Below are positions 29,801-39,627 of a DNA stretch of 64,000 nucleotides, piece after piece. Under the pieces are notes generated by a model. That model saw only the letters and a program-made list of their open reading frames with translations. It did no database searches and was not told where the DNA came from. Numbering within the stretch: position 1 is the stretch's first letter; each line of letters opens with the position of its first letter. Position numbers and translations under genes: made by a program. The stretch is taken from positions 124,001-188,000 of the forward strand of contig NW_027461520.1 in the NCBI RefSeq assembly GCF_024713945.1. Reading direction: 5' to 3'. The stretch comes from Dermatophagoides farinae (taxonomy: Eukaryota; Arthropoda; Arachnida; Sarcoptiformes; Pyroglyphidae).

Positions 29801-32800
29801 ATCAAACTCAAATGAAGAACCATCAATTTTACAAAAAAATGACTTTTTAAAGAACATTAATAATCATAAAACCGCTGGTATCGACACGTTTAATAAATTC
29901 AAAGTGAGTGTCAAAAGAAACATAAATATCGATTCTAATTTAATCAACATTACTCAAGACCCTAGAGCCACAAACTACGATCAAAATCATCTTACCGATG
30001 AAAACGAACAAAATATACAAACTAATTTGGAAACTATTACTTCGATGACTGACAACGGTTTAGAGCCTACAATTAAAACAGATGATAATTTTTTAGTCAG
30101 CAGAAATAGTTTAAAACAGCCAACATTAATTAAAAAAACTGAAAATCTAGATAAAACAAAAGTGCTTATAAAAAGCAATGCTAATAAATTAAAAGATGAT
30201 ACCATAATAAAAGTTGATAAATTTGAAAATCCACACAGGGTTCTATCTTCCAAATCGTTAGTCAAAACAAAATATTCCAAAGATGTCATTGGTATTTTTA
30301 AACAATCTTCTAATTCATCATTAAAATCTAACAATACTAATCGAGTTAAAAATCAGGATAACAAAAAAAATAGTTTTTCAGCTACATCAATTAAACCAAA
30401 ACTAGTGAAAAACTCTGAAGAAGCTACAGGATTGAAATCATTAGTTAATCTTAACGATCGAAGGTTTACCGATATTAAAAGCAATGATGAGGAAAAGAAT
30501 TTTTCAGTATTAAAGACAAAAGATCAGCCAGTAAATATAAAACAAGCTAAATGCGTAAACGTACTTTCCAACGTATCGAAAATACCATTCAAACCTTCTT
30601 ACAATGCTACAAATATTGTAAAGCTCCAGTCACAAACAGGTTCAAATAAGAAAAAATCCGCAAGATTTTCCAATGAGCTATTTAAATTAAAAATGAATGA
30701 AACATCTGAATCGAACATTCGTGATATAAATAAAGTTAAGTTAGTTGATACAAAGGAAAAAACAAGCTTAAATTATAAAAGTTCTAATTCTTTATTACCC
30801 AATTCAGGCATAGCGTGTTTTGTTAAAAAAAATTCGTTGCAACAAACTGAAAAAAAGAACGATCCTTTTTATACTTTGAATTTGAAAGTCCGTTCGCATG
30901 ACATTCAAACTCAAACTAACCAATCAATCCCTATCATTACTTGTACAAAAGAAAATAAAAATATTGAAGCCAACTCGACGGATTTAATTTTAGAAAATGT
31001 TTCGAACATCAAGGCTAAACGCCTACCAAAAACTATTGACGAAAAGAAACGTTTTAACTTTTTAGAAAATAATACTAGGAAGTCGTCAAAAAAGACGAAT
31101 ACACTTAAAAAAATAAAATTACGGAATCACGGTACGAAAAACTTAAAAAATCTTCGATATAAAATAGTTAATAAGCTTAAAACTAAATTGGCGCCTAATG
31201 AAAATCGTCAAATGAATGTATCAAATAAAAAAGATGAATCAAAATCGACTATATTCCATAACTTAAAAACTTCTAATGATGTTGTTAGTCAAAAAGAATA
31301 TATAAAGAAAACTAATTTAGTCAAATGTTATAATAAACATTATCAGGCATCATCACATAAAAACATAAATTCTATAAATAGATTAGTAAATATTCCTCTC
31401 AGGTTGAAATCATCACATAAAAGAGCACTTATTGTTAATAATTCTAACGGGTTTTTTGATACCAGCGTTGAATCCTCAAATTTAGCACGAATTCATACAA
31501 ATACTAAACATACGAACGAGAAAGAAAACAATAACAACAACAGTTTGGACCTAATAAATAGTTTAGAAGAAATTGTAAGTTACAAAACGACTTCTGACAG
31601 CATGATAAACTGCGTAGAAGAATTGCTTAAATATGAAAAACCTAGTGAAGACTTAATAATTGAATCTTTTACGGATCTTACTGAATCAATATCTGATATT
31701 GGCATTCAAGAAAAATTACAGGAACCCAAATTGCCAGATCCATGTGAAGTCGAATCCGCCAAAGAAAACTCAGATGCAAAAAAAATGGAATTACAAATTG
31801 ACTTTAAAAAATTCAAGAATAACAGTAATGAAACAATAAAAAATGGTAGTTATAACAAACTTGAAAGGGACAATTATAAGACATATAGCGTTTCTGACCA
31901 ACCGGTTTTGCTAATAAGTAATAGAAATGCTTTATCAAAATCTAATACCAACGCATCTATGATTGATGGAGTGCAAAAAACAGGATCAGCCAATGCTTCT
32001 ACTTCAAACATAAAATTAAATAAGTCAATGTCTGTGAAAGAAGTTCAAACAGTCAAAGTTCACAATTGTGCCATAAATATTAATATGCCTGAGACCACTC
32101 CTTCTTTCAACAATCAATTTGATAAAGAAGTTATTTTGTCTCTCGTAGAAAAAAATCAAGCAAGCAAAGTCAATAGTGCAAACCTCAAACTTAAGAATTA
32201 CTCAACTAAAAAACTTTCTTCTTTGTCTCAAATAAAACAAAATGCAGTTAAAATTAATAATAAGGAGCAAACTGACAAAACTGTCGCTAATATTGGAGCT
32301 AAACCTTTTTTCAAAATTCCTAGTCAGAAACTTATTTGTACAAAACTTTATAATAAAAAAGAAAGTATAACTGATTTATTAAATAACAAGCTTGAAAACG
32401 AAGTTGAAGACAATATTGCACAAGAAAATACGGTTTTAAATATCGAAAACAGGAAAATTTCATCTCCTATTAAGAAAAGCAATCCATTACTAATAAAAAA
32501 TTATGCAATATCAAATTTCCAAAAACTACCTACTAACCTTACAGAAAACACTTTGCGAAATGAATCCACTACAAATGGACACGTTACTAACCCCGATACT
32601 TTTTCTCTAAATATATCTAAACTCTCAGTTGCTAATACTACAGAGAAAAATCCGGAGGTCGATCTTTTAGCAAAGTTACCGTCAGCAAACGGAGATAACT
32701 TAGTCAATGGAGAAAATCAAAATGAAAATTTATTAAAAATCGTTTTAATTCATTTACTTCATAATGAAAAAAAGCTAAATCTTCAATTGATTTTTGATAC

Positions 32801-35054
32801 TGAAAAACTAAGTTCAAATTTGTTTAGAACTTATGCAGGCAACAAAAGATTTAACACTTCCGTTGTTCATTGCAACAAACTCATAGAAGAAAATGAAACT
32901 CAAACTCAAATTCTAAATCCTATGCCTATATCAAGTAATAAATCCGACTCATCAATAAATAAAACTTTTACGAAACTGGAGCCGCACATTTCTGTCAATC
33001 TAAAAGCAGAAGTTAGAAAATCGCTACAAAAAAATTTATTATATCACTTCGGTAAAGCAAAATCTTCTTTCTCAAAAAAGAATAGTGATATATTTTCCTT
33101 GCTAACAAATACTAATGAGGAAGCTATAAACGCAATAACAACCATTGATGAAATTGATATATCAACTAGTACATGTGCTCCAGTAACTGTAGAGCAAGAC
33201 TATAATGCAGATACTGGTATTAAAAATAATGATATAACAGTGAAACTAAAAAACGCTAAAATTGATAACTCAAATACCGATAGTACTTTTAATAAATCTA
33301 AAATACAGGAACCATCGTATTTTGAAGATAAAAAACAAATAGAAAGCTCGGCTAATGCAACAAATATTTCTACACATCAAGCCTTGCGTCCAATAAATAT
33401 ATCCGTCGATACGCGTTCAAAAAATTTCATGAAAAATATTTTAAGGACTTCAGTGAATAAAACTTTTAACCAGCTGGAACCAATTTCGATCCATGCTGAT
33501 TTAAATGTAACAACTTTACCCATTACGCATGACGCTAATTTTAGCACAATTGACAACAAAAATAACGACGCAAACTCTTTAGATTTAAAAAAAAACTATC
33601 AAAACACACAGAAATACAATCTTTTTACGTCTAAAAAGTTTCCTTTGTTGAAATGCACAAATAAAAATTTAGTATCATTCCGTGTGAAAAAAAAAATTGC
33701 AACCGCGGTTCCGTTAGCCTCGCCTTCAGAAACTAACAAATCCGAAGAAGAAATTTTGAAAGAAGTTAATTTGAACGCTACATCAACACTAAAACCCAAA
33801 AAGATTTTTACTAAGAAGAACCTACTTAAATTATCGAAAACAGATTCATCAATGTCACCCGAAGGAAAATCTGTGGTTGTCTCTTATAGCAGTAATCGAA
33901 GTTTGGATGCTCAGCAGGATAAACAAAAACGTTCTGAAACAAATGACAATTTAGATTTTATCAAGCTAACAAATGTGTTAAATGAAAAAAGCGTTATTAT
34001 CTCAAATAGTCTTTTTGACAAATCTTATGAAGATCTTGTAAATCATCAGACTTCGCAAGTAAATCCGCAAAGTTCAGTTTTCACAGGAGAAAAGACTAAA
34101 AACGCTACAGACCTTACTATATCTTGTAACGGACGACAAGATCTCTACAACTCTACAAATTTTTTTAAAAATATAGATAGCAACTTGACGCGCATAAATG
34201 AATCAATTCTTGTTGAAATACCGAAAGAAAAATCGGGATCTGTCTCTTTCACAAAAGCTGCGTCATCTGAAACAGATGAAGCGCAAACAAATACAATCAA
34301 TAAAGACGTAAAAAGTTTTGGATCGGTGTCTTGGCAACATTCACAAGCTAAGCCATTAAAAGATGCTGTTATAAACAAAAAATTTGAACAAAATTCGTTG
34401 CACGAGAGTGGTGGTAACATAGAGCACGATGAGATTGACCAACCATTAGCTAGTTTGAATAATAGTTTCAAAGATACACACAAATTCTCATTGTTAAGAC
34501 GCGGATTATCGGCTGAACAAAAGAATAACAACCACCTTGCAATGAAAAAAAACAAAATAAATAAAAAAGGCACTACACGCAAAATCAGTCTAGCTATTAG
34601 TTCAGAAAAGTTTACTGACCCATCTTTAAACGAAGGGTCTCATTCTATTCACACTGCGTCCAGCAAGGTTAACCAAAAGATAAACGCAGAGTCAAAACAT
34701 TATTTAAACGAAAATAGTCCAACACGTGGTGTTAGCACCGAAACTAAAACATCGTTGGAATTAGGCAAAACCAGGTTTAATAAAAAAATATCGTTAAATA
34801 CAAAGCCAAGCATAGTGAAATTCAGCGTTTCGACTTCGCAGGGGCTTCAACATCCAGGGCTTAATGACAAACTGGCGAATTCAAAAGTAGAAACGTCAAG
34901 TTCGTTAAGTAGTTTTACTGATCAAGAGTTTGCAGGAGCTGGTTTAAGGAAGTTGAAACTATATTCTCCGAAAACATTCCCGAACAAGTCTGGTTTCGTC
35001 ATGAGCCACAGAATAAGCAACAATTTTTTTGAGGATGACGAAAACCCTTTTTAA
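26836..35054 (+). CDS. Giant Asn/Lys/Ser-rich low-complexity protein, two exons
   Basis: Exon 1 (26836-28399) and exon 2 (28480-35054) join in frame to give about 2,712 aa. I recognise no catalytic domain. Composition is dominated by Asn, Lys, Ser, Thr and Ile, with predicted disorder over most of the length and no signal peptide or membrane segment. Four TQT motifs are seen: residues about 134-136, 210-212, 1332-1334 and 1995-1997. TQT is the core of dynein light chain LC8-binding sites. Near residues 862-969 there are four 27-residue repeats. A related pair, NKTFTKLEPHISVN and NKTFNQLEPISIHA, lies further on. The C-terminus is NNFFEDDENPF. A cytoskeletal or scaffold role is inference. Confidence is for the gene and its splicing. 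Confidence 0.8.
28400..28479 (+). other. 80-nt intron in the giant gene
   Basis: Donor GTAAGT and acceptor TTTATAG. A nearer AG at 28430 leads to a stop within five codons, whereas the distal acceptor opens a frame that runs into the 2,074-codon downstream ORF. Confidence 0.85.
29499..29822 (+). repeat. Four tandem 81-nt (27-aa) degenerate repeats
   Basis: Within the giant protein, units begin LLSLEEKHLL, LLDLKKQHSL, LLGLEKEHSL and LVSLEGQYFL at exact 27-residue spacing. Each unit ends in Lys/Ser-rich sequence. The heptad-like Leu pattern suggests helices. Confidence 0.75.
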
Positions 35055-35119
35055 TGGCGAGGCTCAAACAGTTTTATGCGACTGAAAGCCAGAACTGCTT
35101 CCTGAAATTTAAAAATAAT

Positions 35120-36010
35120 TTAACGGGGCATACAGCTAGTTGTTGTTTTTCCCAATGTAAGCTCGAGAAAAGACCATGCCAAGATCCACCTAGGGTGTCT
35201 TCCTGAAGTTTGGCCTATTATTTTACAAAATTTAATATCTTGGAATTTTCTAGCTTTTAATAGTAATAGATCGATATTTTTTTTTTTAGAAACTAGGCAC
35301 GTATACAGTTTTACAGCGAAATCGCTCTCCGCCAAACAATTATAAGCTTTGGCTGACTCCGTTAATAGATTGGATATGAAACGAAGCTCGCCCCCCGGGT
35401 AGAACATTTCGTTTTTTGTTCCAATGTTTATGTCTTTTATTAGATCAGTGACTCCTTCAGTGAAAGCGTCAGAATCGTGAAAAGGCGGATTGCACACTAA
35501 TATATCGTACTGTCCGCTCAGTTCGGCGAGAATCTGAGCTTGTGAAACTTGTTGAAGGATAATTAAATCCGAAATCTCTGGGTTCATCGATAGAATACGC
35601 TTAAAATGAATAACACTATTTTCGTCGATTTCTGTGGCGCGAACGACTCCCAATTTTAGCCCTGCTATGATCAAAGCATAAATTCCACTTGCCCCAGTAC
35701 CAATGTCGATCCATTTAAGTTTTTCTTTGAGCATATTCGTGAGCTCGTTTTGTTTAAAAAATTTATAAGCAATTTCGATGTATTTCATTCTATTAAAATA
35801 AAAAGGAACTAAATGATTTGGCGGAACAGTCCAGTGATCTACGTTACAACACACACTCAAGCAAGCTTCGGTCAGACGAGTACATTCTGCTTGGTTGATA
35901 TTTTTTTTTATATAAAAAGAGCTTCTTTTTTGCAAAATAATATTAGACAAAGAAGGAAAATGCGACAGAATGGCATTCCATGGTATGGTGAAATAAGAAC
36001 GTTTTTTCAT
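35120..36010 (-). CDS. METTL16: METTL16-type RNA N6-adenosine methyltransferase
   Basis: The 296-aa product has the METTL16/RlmF class-I fold: SAM-binding DIGTGASGIYALI (102-114), an acidic motif RATEIDENSV (124-133) and the catalytic NPPF box in LVCNPPFHDSDAF (171-183). The later PGGELRFISNLLTES, KLYTCLVSKKKN and RHPRWILAWSF blocks match METTL16. In animals the enzyme modifies U6 snRNA at the adenosine that pairs with the 5' splice site, so it is relevant to the short GTAAG-type introns seen here. It lacks the C-terminal vertebrate conserved regions, as expected outside animals. An N-terminal extension of about 55 residues carries several cysteines. Confidence 0.88.
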   Translation of the reverse strand: MKKRSYFTIPWNAILSHFPSLSNIILQKRSSFYIKKNINQAECTRLTEACLSVCCNVDHWTVPPNHLVPFYFNRMKYIEIAYKFFKQNELTNMLKEKLKWIDIGTGASGIYALIIAGLKLGVVRATEIDENSVIHFKRILSMNPEISDLIILQQVSQAQILAELSGQYDILVCNPPFHDSDAFTEGVTDLIKDINIGTKNEMFYPGGELRFISNLLTESAKAYNCLAESDFAVKLYTCLVSKKKNIDLLLLKARKFQDIKFCKIIGQTSGRHPRWILAWSFLELTLGKTTTSCMPR

Positions 36011-36325
36011 AATTTACCTAAAATAATTGGTTAAAACTAAAACTAAAGAAATCTAATATAGATAAAACTAAAATAATTAAAAACGTGATATCGAAATTGA
36101 TTCGATCAATAAACTAAAAGTATCTAAAATAATATTTGAAATAATTATTAGTAAATAAATTTGTTGTAAAGTAAGGCCATTGGTAGGCTAATTGTTTTAC
36201 TTTACGATCTTGTGAGTTGTGTAATTACTGATACGCGTTTTATCAAACAAGCGCAGAGTATATAAAGTGGTTTGTTTTGCAACAGTAGTTAGCAGTAGAA
36301 AGCAAGAGAAACGCGATGCTAGGAA
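36011..36325. promoter_or_regulatory. Intergenic region upstream of METTL16
   Basis: These 315 nt between two minus-strand genes are A-rich near METTL16 (repeated AAACTAAA words). A TATATAAA box lies at 36259-36266 on the plus strand, in a GC-richer patch. Downstream of it, an ATG near 36316 opens only a six-codon frame, so any plus-strand transcript would be non-coding or antisense. Confidence 0.3.
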
Positions 36326-37606
36326 TCAATTCATAATAGATTCGTATTCTCTTTGGAGTTTTAAGACCTGATCTACGCCCCATTTGGTGGGAGTAGAGAT
36401 AGGTTCATTTGTGGGTAAATAATATGGATTTCCATAATATGAACTTCGACTATTACTTGTGTAATTGTAGAATAGGTTCTCGACGTGTTTGTGCGAGTTG
36501 TAGATCGAGAAGCAGTACTTTTGAACTTTTTGTTCGACTTTGATAGGTGTTTCAAATGTGACTTTTTCTAAATAAATATGTCTGTTTTTATGTCTGATAA
36601 GACAACAGACATGGCTGAATTTGTTAAGCAGTAGCATGCTCAGTTTGCTGTATCCGTAACGCAGCGGTTTGATATCAAAAGAAAATTTGTTGAGCAGCAA
36701 GGGTCGTATCTGCAACATTAATATTCTATTATGTTCGTCGAGGATAGTTGAGATCATCGTTTCCAATTGTTTGAGCTCAGCTTCAATGACTTTTGGGTCG
36801 ATCTCATTTTCATTTGAGTTTTGTTTCAAATTTTCGCATTGCTTGTCACCTGACTCCGCCGACGTTGAACAAGAGTCAGAAAGGTTGGGTTCATAGACGT
36901 ATTTACGATTGATTCGGTCTAAGAAACCGTATTTGCAGTAGTATTCAGGTGAAATTAAAGCATAAATTTTGCTTTTTTCAGTTTCGTCGAAATTAAGCGT
37001 GTAATTACCGTAGTAAAAAGACTCTAGTGAAAGAGTGCAAGGAATAATATTGGTTTTATCATATCTTAAAATTTCTTGCTGAATAGCTAGCTGAATTAAA
37101 TGGGCGATTTCGCCAATTGCGAGTGATTTTAAGTTAGGCCCTCCGTTTTTCTTAATATATTTCGATAACGAGTATCGAGTGTGATTGAAAATGGAATTAT
37201 CCGGGTATGTAAACTCATTTTTTGAATTGGGGATTTTATGTTCTAATAAGCTGATTTCGGCCGTAATTAGATCGATAAATTCGGTCCAAACGGCCGAAGA
37301 GTAGCGATTGACGGGGGATTTCAAATCCACCCAATATTTAAACCATTTTGGTTCTTTTTTTAAATATACAACTAAGTTGTTGTTTTGTCCGGTTACGGTG
37401 TAGTATTGGGGTGTGCTACAATAGTGTTCAATCGCCTCGGAAATTAAATTTTCGCTCGGATTTAAATGACGCAATTTGAACGCGATTTCTGCGTGTCCAG
37501 GTTCGACGCATTCTTCATATAGCAGTATGATTACTATATAGAATAAAAATATTTTATCTTCTGAAAATGCATTATCGTTCATGCTTGGATATATAGAATC
37601 TGTCAT
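36326..37606 (-). CDS. Hypothetical protein with probable OST-HTH/LOTUS-like winged helix
   Basis: This 426-aa protein has a C-terminal segment (about 277-350) resembling an OST-HTH/LOTUS domain: ETMISTILDEHNRI, then LRYGYSKLSMLLLNKFSHVCCL and a closing strand RHIYLEKVTF. The LGYSKLxxLL core is the family hallmark. An N-terminal stretch (about 19-85: GHAEIAFKLRHL and QYYTVTGQNNNLVVYL) may be a second winged helix. Between them, KKNGGPNLKSLAIGEIAHLI looks like an associated helical region. LOTUS domains bind RNA G-quadruplexes or DEAD-box helicases in RNA granules. The C-terminus is Tyr/Asn-rich. Assignment is by eye and moderate at best; a general winged-helix protein is the alternative. Confidence 0.55.
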   Translation of the reverse strand: MTDSIYPSMNDNAFSEDKIFLFYIVIILLYEECVEPGHAEIAFKLRHLNPSENLISEAIEHYCSTPQYYTVTGQNNNLVVYLKKEPKWFKYWVDLKSPVNRYSSAVWTEFIDLITAEISLLEHKIPNSKNEFTYPDNSIFNHTRYSLSKYIKKNGGPNLKSLAIGEIAHLIQLAIQQEILRYDKTNIIPCTLSLESFYYGNYTLNFDETEKSKIYALISPEYYCKYGFLDRINRKYVYEPNLSDSCSTSAESGDKQCENLKQNSNENEIDPKVIEAELKQLETMISTILDEHNRILMLQIRPLLLNKFSFDIKPLRYGYSKLSMLLLNKFSHVCCLIRHKNRHIYLEKVTFETPIKVEQKVQKYCFSIYNSHKHVENLFYNYTSNSRSSYYGNPYYLPTNEPISTPTKWGVDQVLKLQREYESIMN

Positions 37607-39106
37607 GACGTTAAAGGTTCTAAATGATATACTATTTAGTCTAGAAGTGTTGTTATTATATGCTTTATCTAAGCTAACCTAAATTTAACTAATGAATTTA
37701 TGAAGAGACGTTGACAATATTTATTGTTTTGTTCGCTTAAAAGAGTGCTTGACGTTTTTACGTTTTTGAATGAAGCTGCTTATAACCAGCTTGCACTTAA
37801 CTTCTAAAAACTTACAGTTAAAACTAACTAAAAACTAATATTCTTTGATATGTAAGAAACGTTTTCTTCGTTGTGTCAAATATCTATTTTATACCAAAAA
37901 AATTTATTACGATGATCTAATAATCGTATCTATTAGCAATTGCAAACTATATTTTCCTAGTACTTCTAATAAAATTAAGTTCAATTGCTAGCATTCTATT
38001 TTTTAATCTTCGAATTAATATATTATTTATCGATCAATAAATTTTAGATTAGATCGAAATTACTCTTATTATTAACAATTTTGATTATAAAATTTCAATT
38101 AATGAATTAAAATTCTATACCTAATAAGAATAACTAGTATTATATATTGACCTAAAATTATAACGGTTAAATTGTTGTTTAAAATCGAGTATTTCGCGGA
38201 AAATCTAAGATCTATGGAATAGTCGATTTGATGCTTTTGTTATTACGAGTTATTAAAATATTTAAATTATTAATTAATGTGAAATAAGATATGTATCTTA
38301 AAAATGGATATTAGTCTTGCTAATTAAGTCCTAGATCAAAGCGGTACTGCAATCATAAGTTGTACCGTGCTGTATAAATCTATTTTTTTTTATAAAAAAA
38401 TATTTTTTCAATCAGATGTAGCTGTGAAATTAAGTAATTGACGGAAAGTGTTGTTTGCGCAATTAATTCACATCAAAGTTTTTGTATCTTTGTTATGTTT
38501 TAACATACCAATGAGATAAGAAAATGAAGATTACAAATCTTAACATAACATAATCATTATTTGATTGTGTGACTTATGTTGTAAAGGTGTAGATCGGGAC
38601 GCCAAAGTTTATTTTTTTTTCAAATAGATTTGTTTAATACATTCCGTGTCATAAACGAAAAGTATTTTAACACATTTCAATTGCAATAGTAAAATAATTT
38701 ATGAAATTTCAAAATCAATGAAACAAGTCTATTTAAGTATCTCATACGAAATTAATAAAACACTTAATTTGTATCTTATAATACAGCTAATAGCTCTTTT
38801 GAGAGTTTGTAATTGAAATATGCCGTAATGAAATGTTAGTTTTGTTTAACAATTAACGATAGTGAGGATTTTCTAATTTGTGTTTAGATAAGCAATATTT
38901 CAAGAAGTAGAACTATATATTCTGCTTGCAATTTTCATGAATTAAAGTAGATGCACGCGTTGACGCTCACGCAACTTTGTATACTAATAAAAAAAAAAAT
39001 TTTTCTATTTGATTTTATAAACAAAGTTCACTATTTGTATAAACGGATATGATAGTAGAGAAAAGTAAAAATATTGGACTTCACCATTGCATAGTGAGCA
39101 AATAAT
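37607..39106. other. 1.5-kb gene-free, very AT-rich tract
   Basis: This is the largest gap in the window and holds no frame of 60 codons on either strand. It contains many A/T runs, a hairpin followed by a T-run at 38340-38391, a TATGTTTTAACATA near-palindrome around 38492 and a GC-richer patch around 38590-38612, again followed by a run of nine Ts. I recognise no tRNA, snRNA or SRP RNA. It separates the 5' end of the OST-HTH gene from the 3' end of Snu66. Confidence 0.5.
38340..38391 (+). ncRNA. Hairpin followed by T-run; possible Pol III-type RNA 3' end
   Basis: GGTAC (38343-38347) pairs with GTACC (38362-38366). The stem extends through AGC/GCT (38340-38342 and 38369-38371) with a two-base bulge. 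Nine Ts follow at 38383-38391. This is the shape of an RNA polymerase III terminator region, but no RNA family is recognised. Confidence 0.2.
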
Positions 39107-39550
39107 TTACTTATCCGTTTTTTTATTTGATTTAATGTTTGTTCTAAGTGCCGCTTTTAATTGTTTTGCTCGTTTTTTCATTTTAGGTTTGTTACCGTGA
39201 AACGCGTAAGATAACATCTTGTAAGCTTGTTTTAAATCAATATCTCTGTCATGTTTGTCAATTCGAACAATGCTTTTAATATTTTCTTTTTTATTGATAT
39301 ATCCCTTAGCTCGTAACTTAAGCAATAGACTAGCCACAGACATGTTATTTGCAGACTTATTGTTAGTAATAATTTTTGTGTTTTTTTCTTCGATTTTATT
39401 GTCTATTTTTACCTGAGATTCACTATTAGGTGTTACCTTGATTTTATAGATAGTGTAATTTTTTAGTTCATCATAAGCAAAACCAAACTTGAAATTGTTT
39501 GTTATTGCATCTGTGTCATTATCACTTAGTGACTCTGAGTGGTCACTCAT
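39107..39550 (-). CDS. SNU66: Minimal SART1/Snu66-like tri-snRNP protein
   Basis: The 147-aa product matches the C-terminal signature of Snu66/SART1, a U4/U6.U5 tri-snRNP protein needed for pre-mRNA splicing. SVASLLLKLRAKGYI corresponds to the AAAL..LR.KG helix. DIDLKQAYKMLSYAFHGNKP with KMKKRAKQLKA corresponds to the LTPKEAFRxLSHxFHGKxPGKxKxEKR block. Yeast and human proteins are several times longer; here only about 90 acidic and polar residues precede the signature. The ATG at 39550 is only 77 nt from the TTC27 start, leaving no space for a large upstream exon. Recognition rests on the C-terminal block. Confidence 0.75.
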   Translation of the reverse strand: MSDHSESLSDNDTDAITNNFKFGFAYDELKNYTIYKIKVTPNSESQVKIDNKIEEKNTKIITNNKSANNMSVASLLLKLRAKGYINKKENIKSIVRIDKHDRDIDLKQAYKMLSYAFHGNKPKMKKRAKQLKAALRTNIKSNKKTDK

Positions 39551-39627
39551 TTTCTGTTGTACTCAGAGGATTAAATATTAATAAAAATATTTAAAAAATG
39601 CCATTCAAGTTATAGTAATTTTACAAA
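39551..39627. promoter_or_regulatory. 77-nt divergent intergenic (bidirectional promoter)
   Basis: Both flanking genes start here in opposite directions, so the two 5' UTRs and promoters share 77 AT-rich bases. No specific motif was recognised. Confidence 0.5.

Noticed and set aside
34145-34582. 145-codon minus-strand frame inside the giant gene
   Set aside because: It lies wholly opposite a Lys/Asn-rich coding region, whose complement is naturally Phe/Leu-rich and open; no motif or start context supports it.
39107-39120. 3' intron (GTAAATTATTT...) extending Snu66
   Set aside because: The tail it would add is hydrophobic with no family match, and the signature block already ends as expected.
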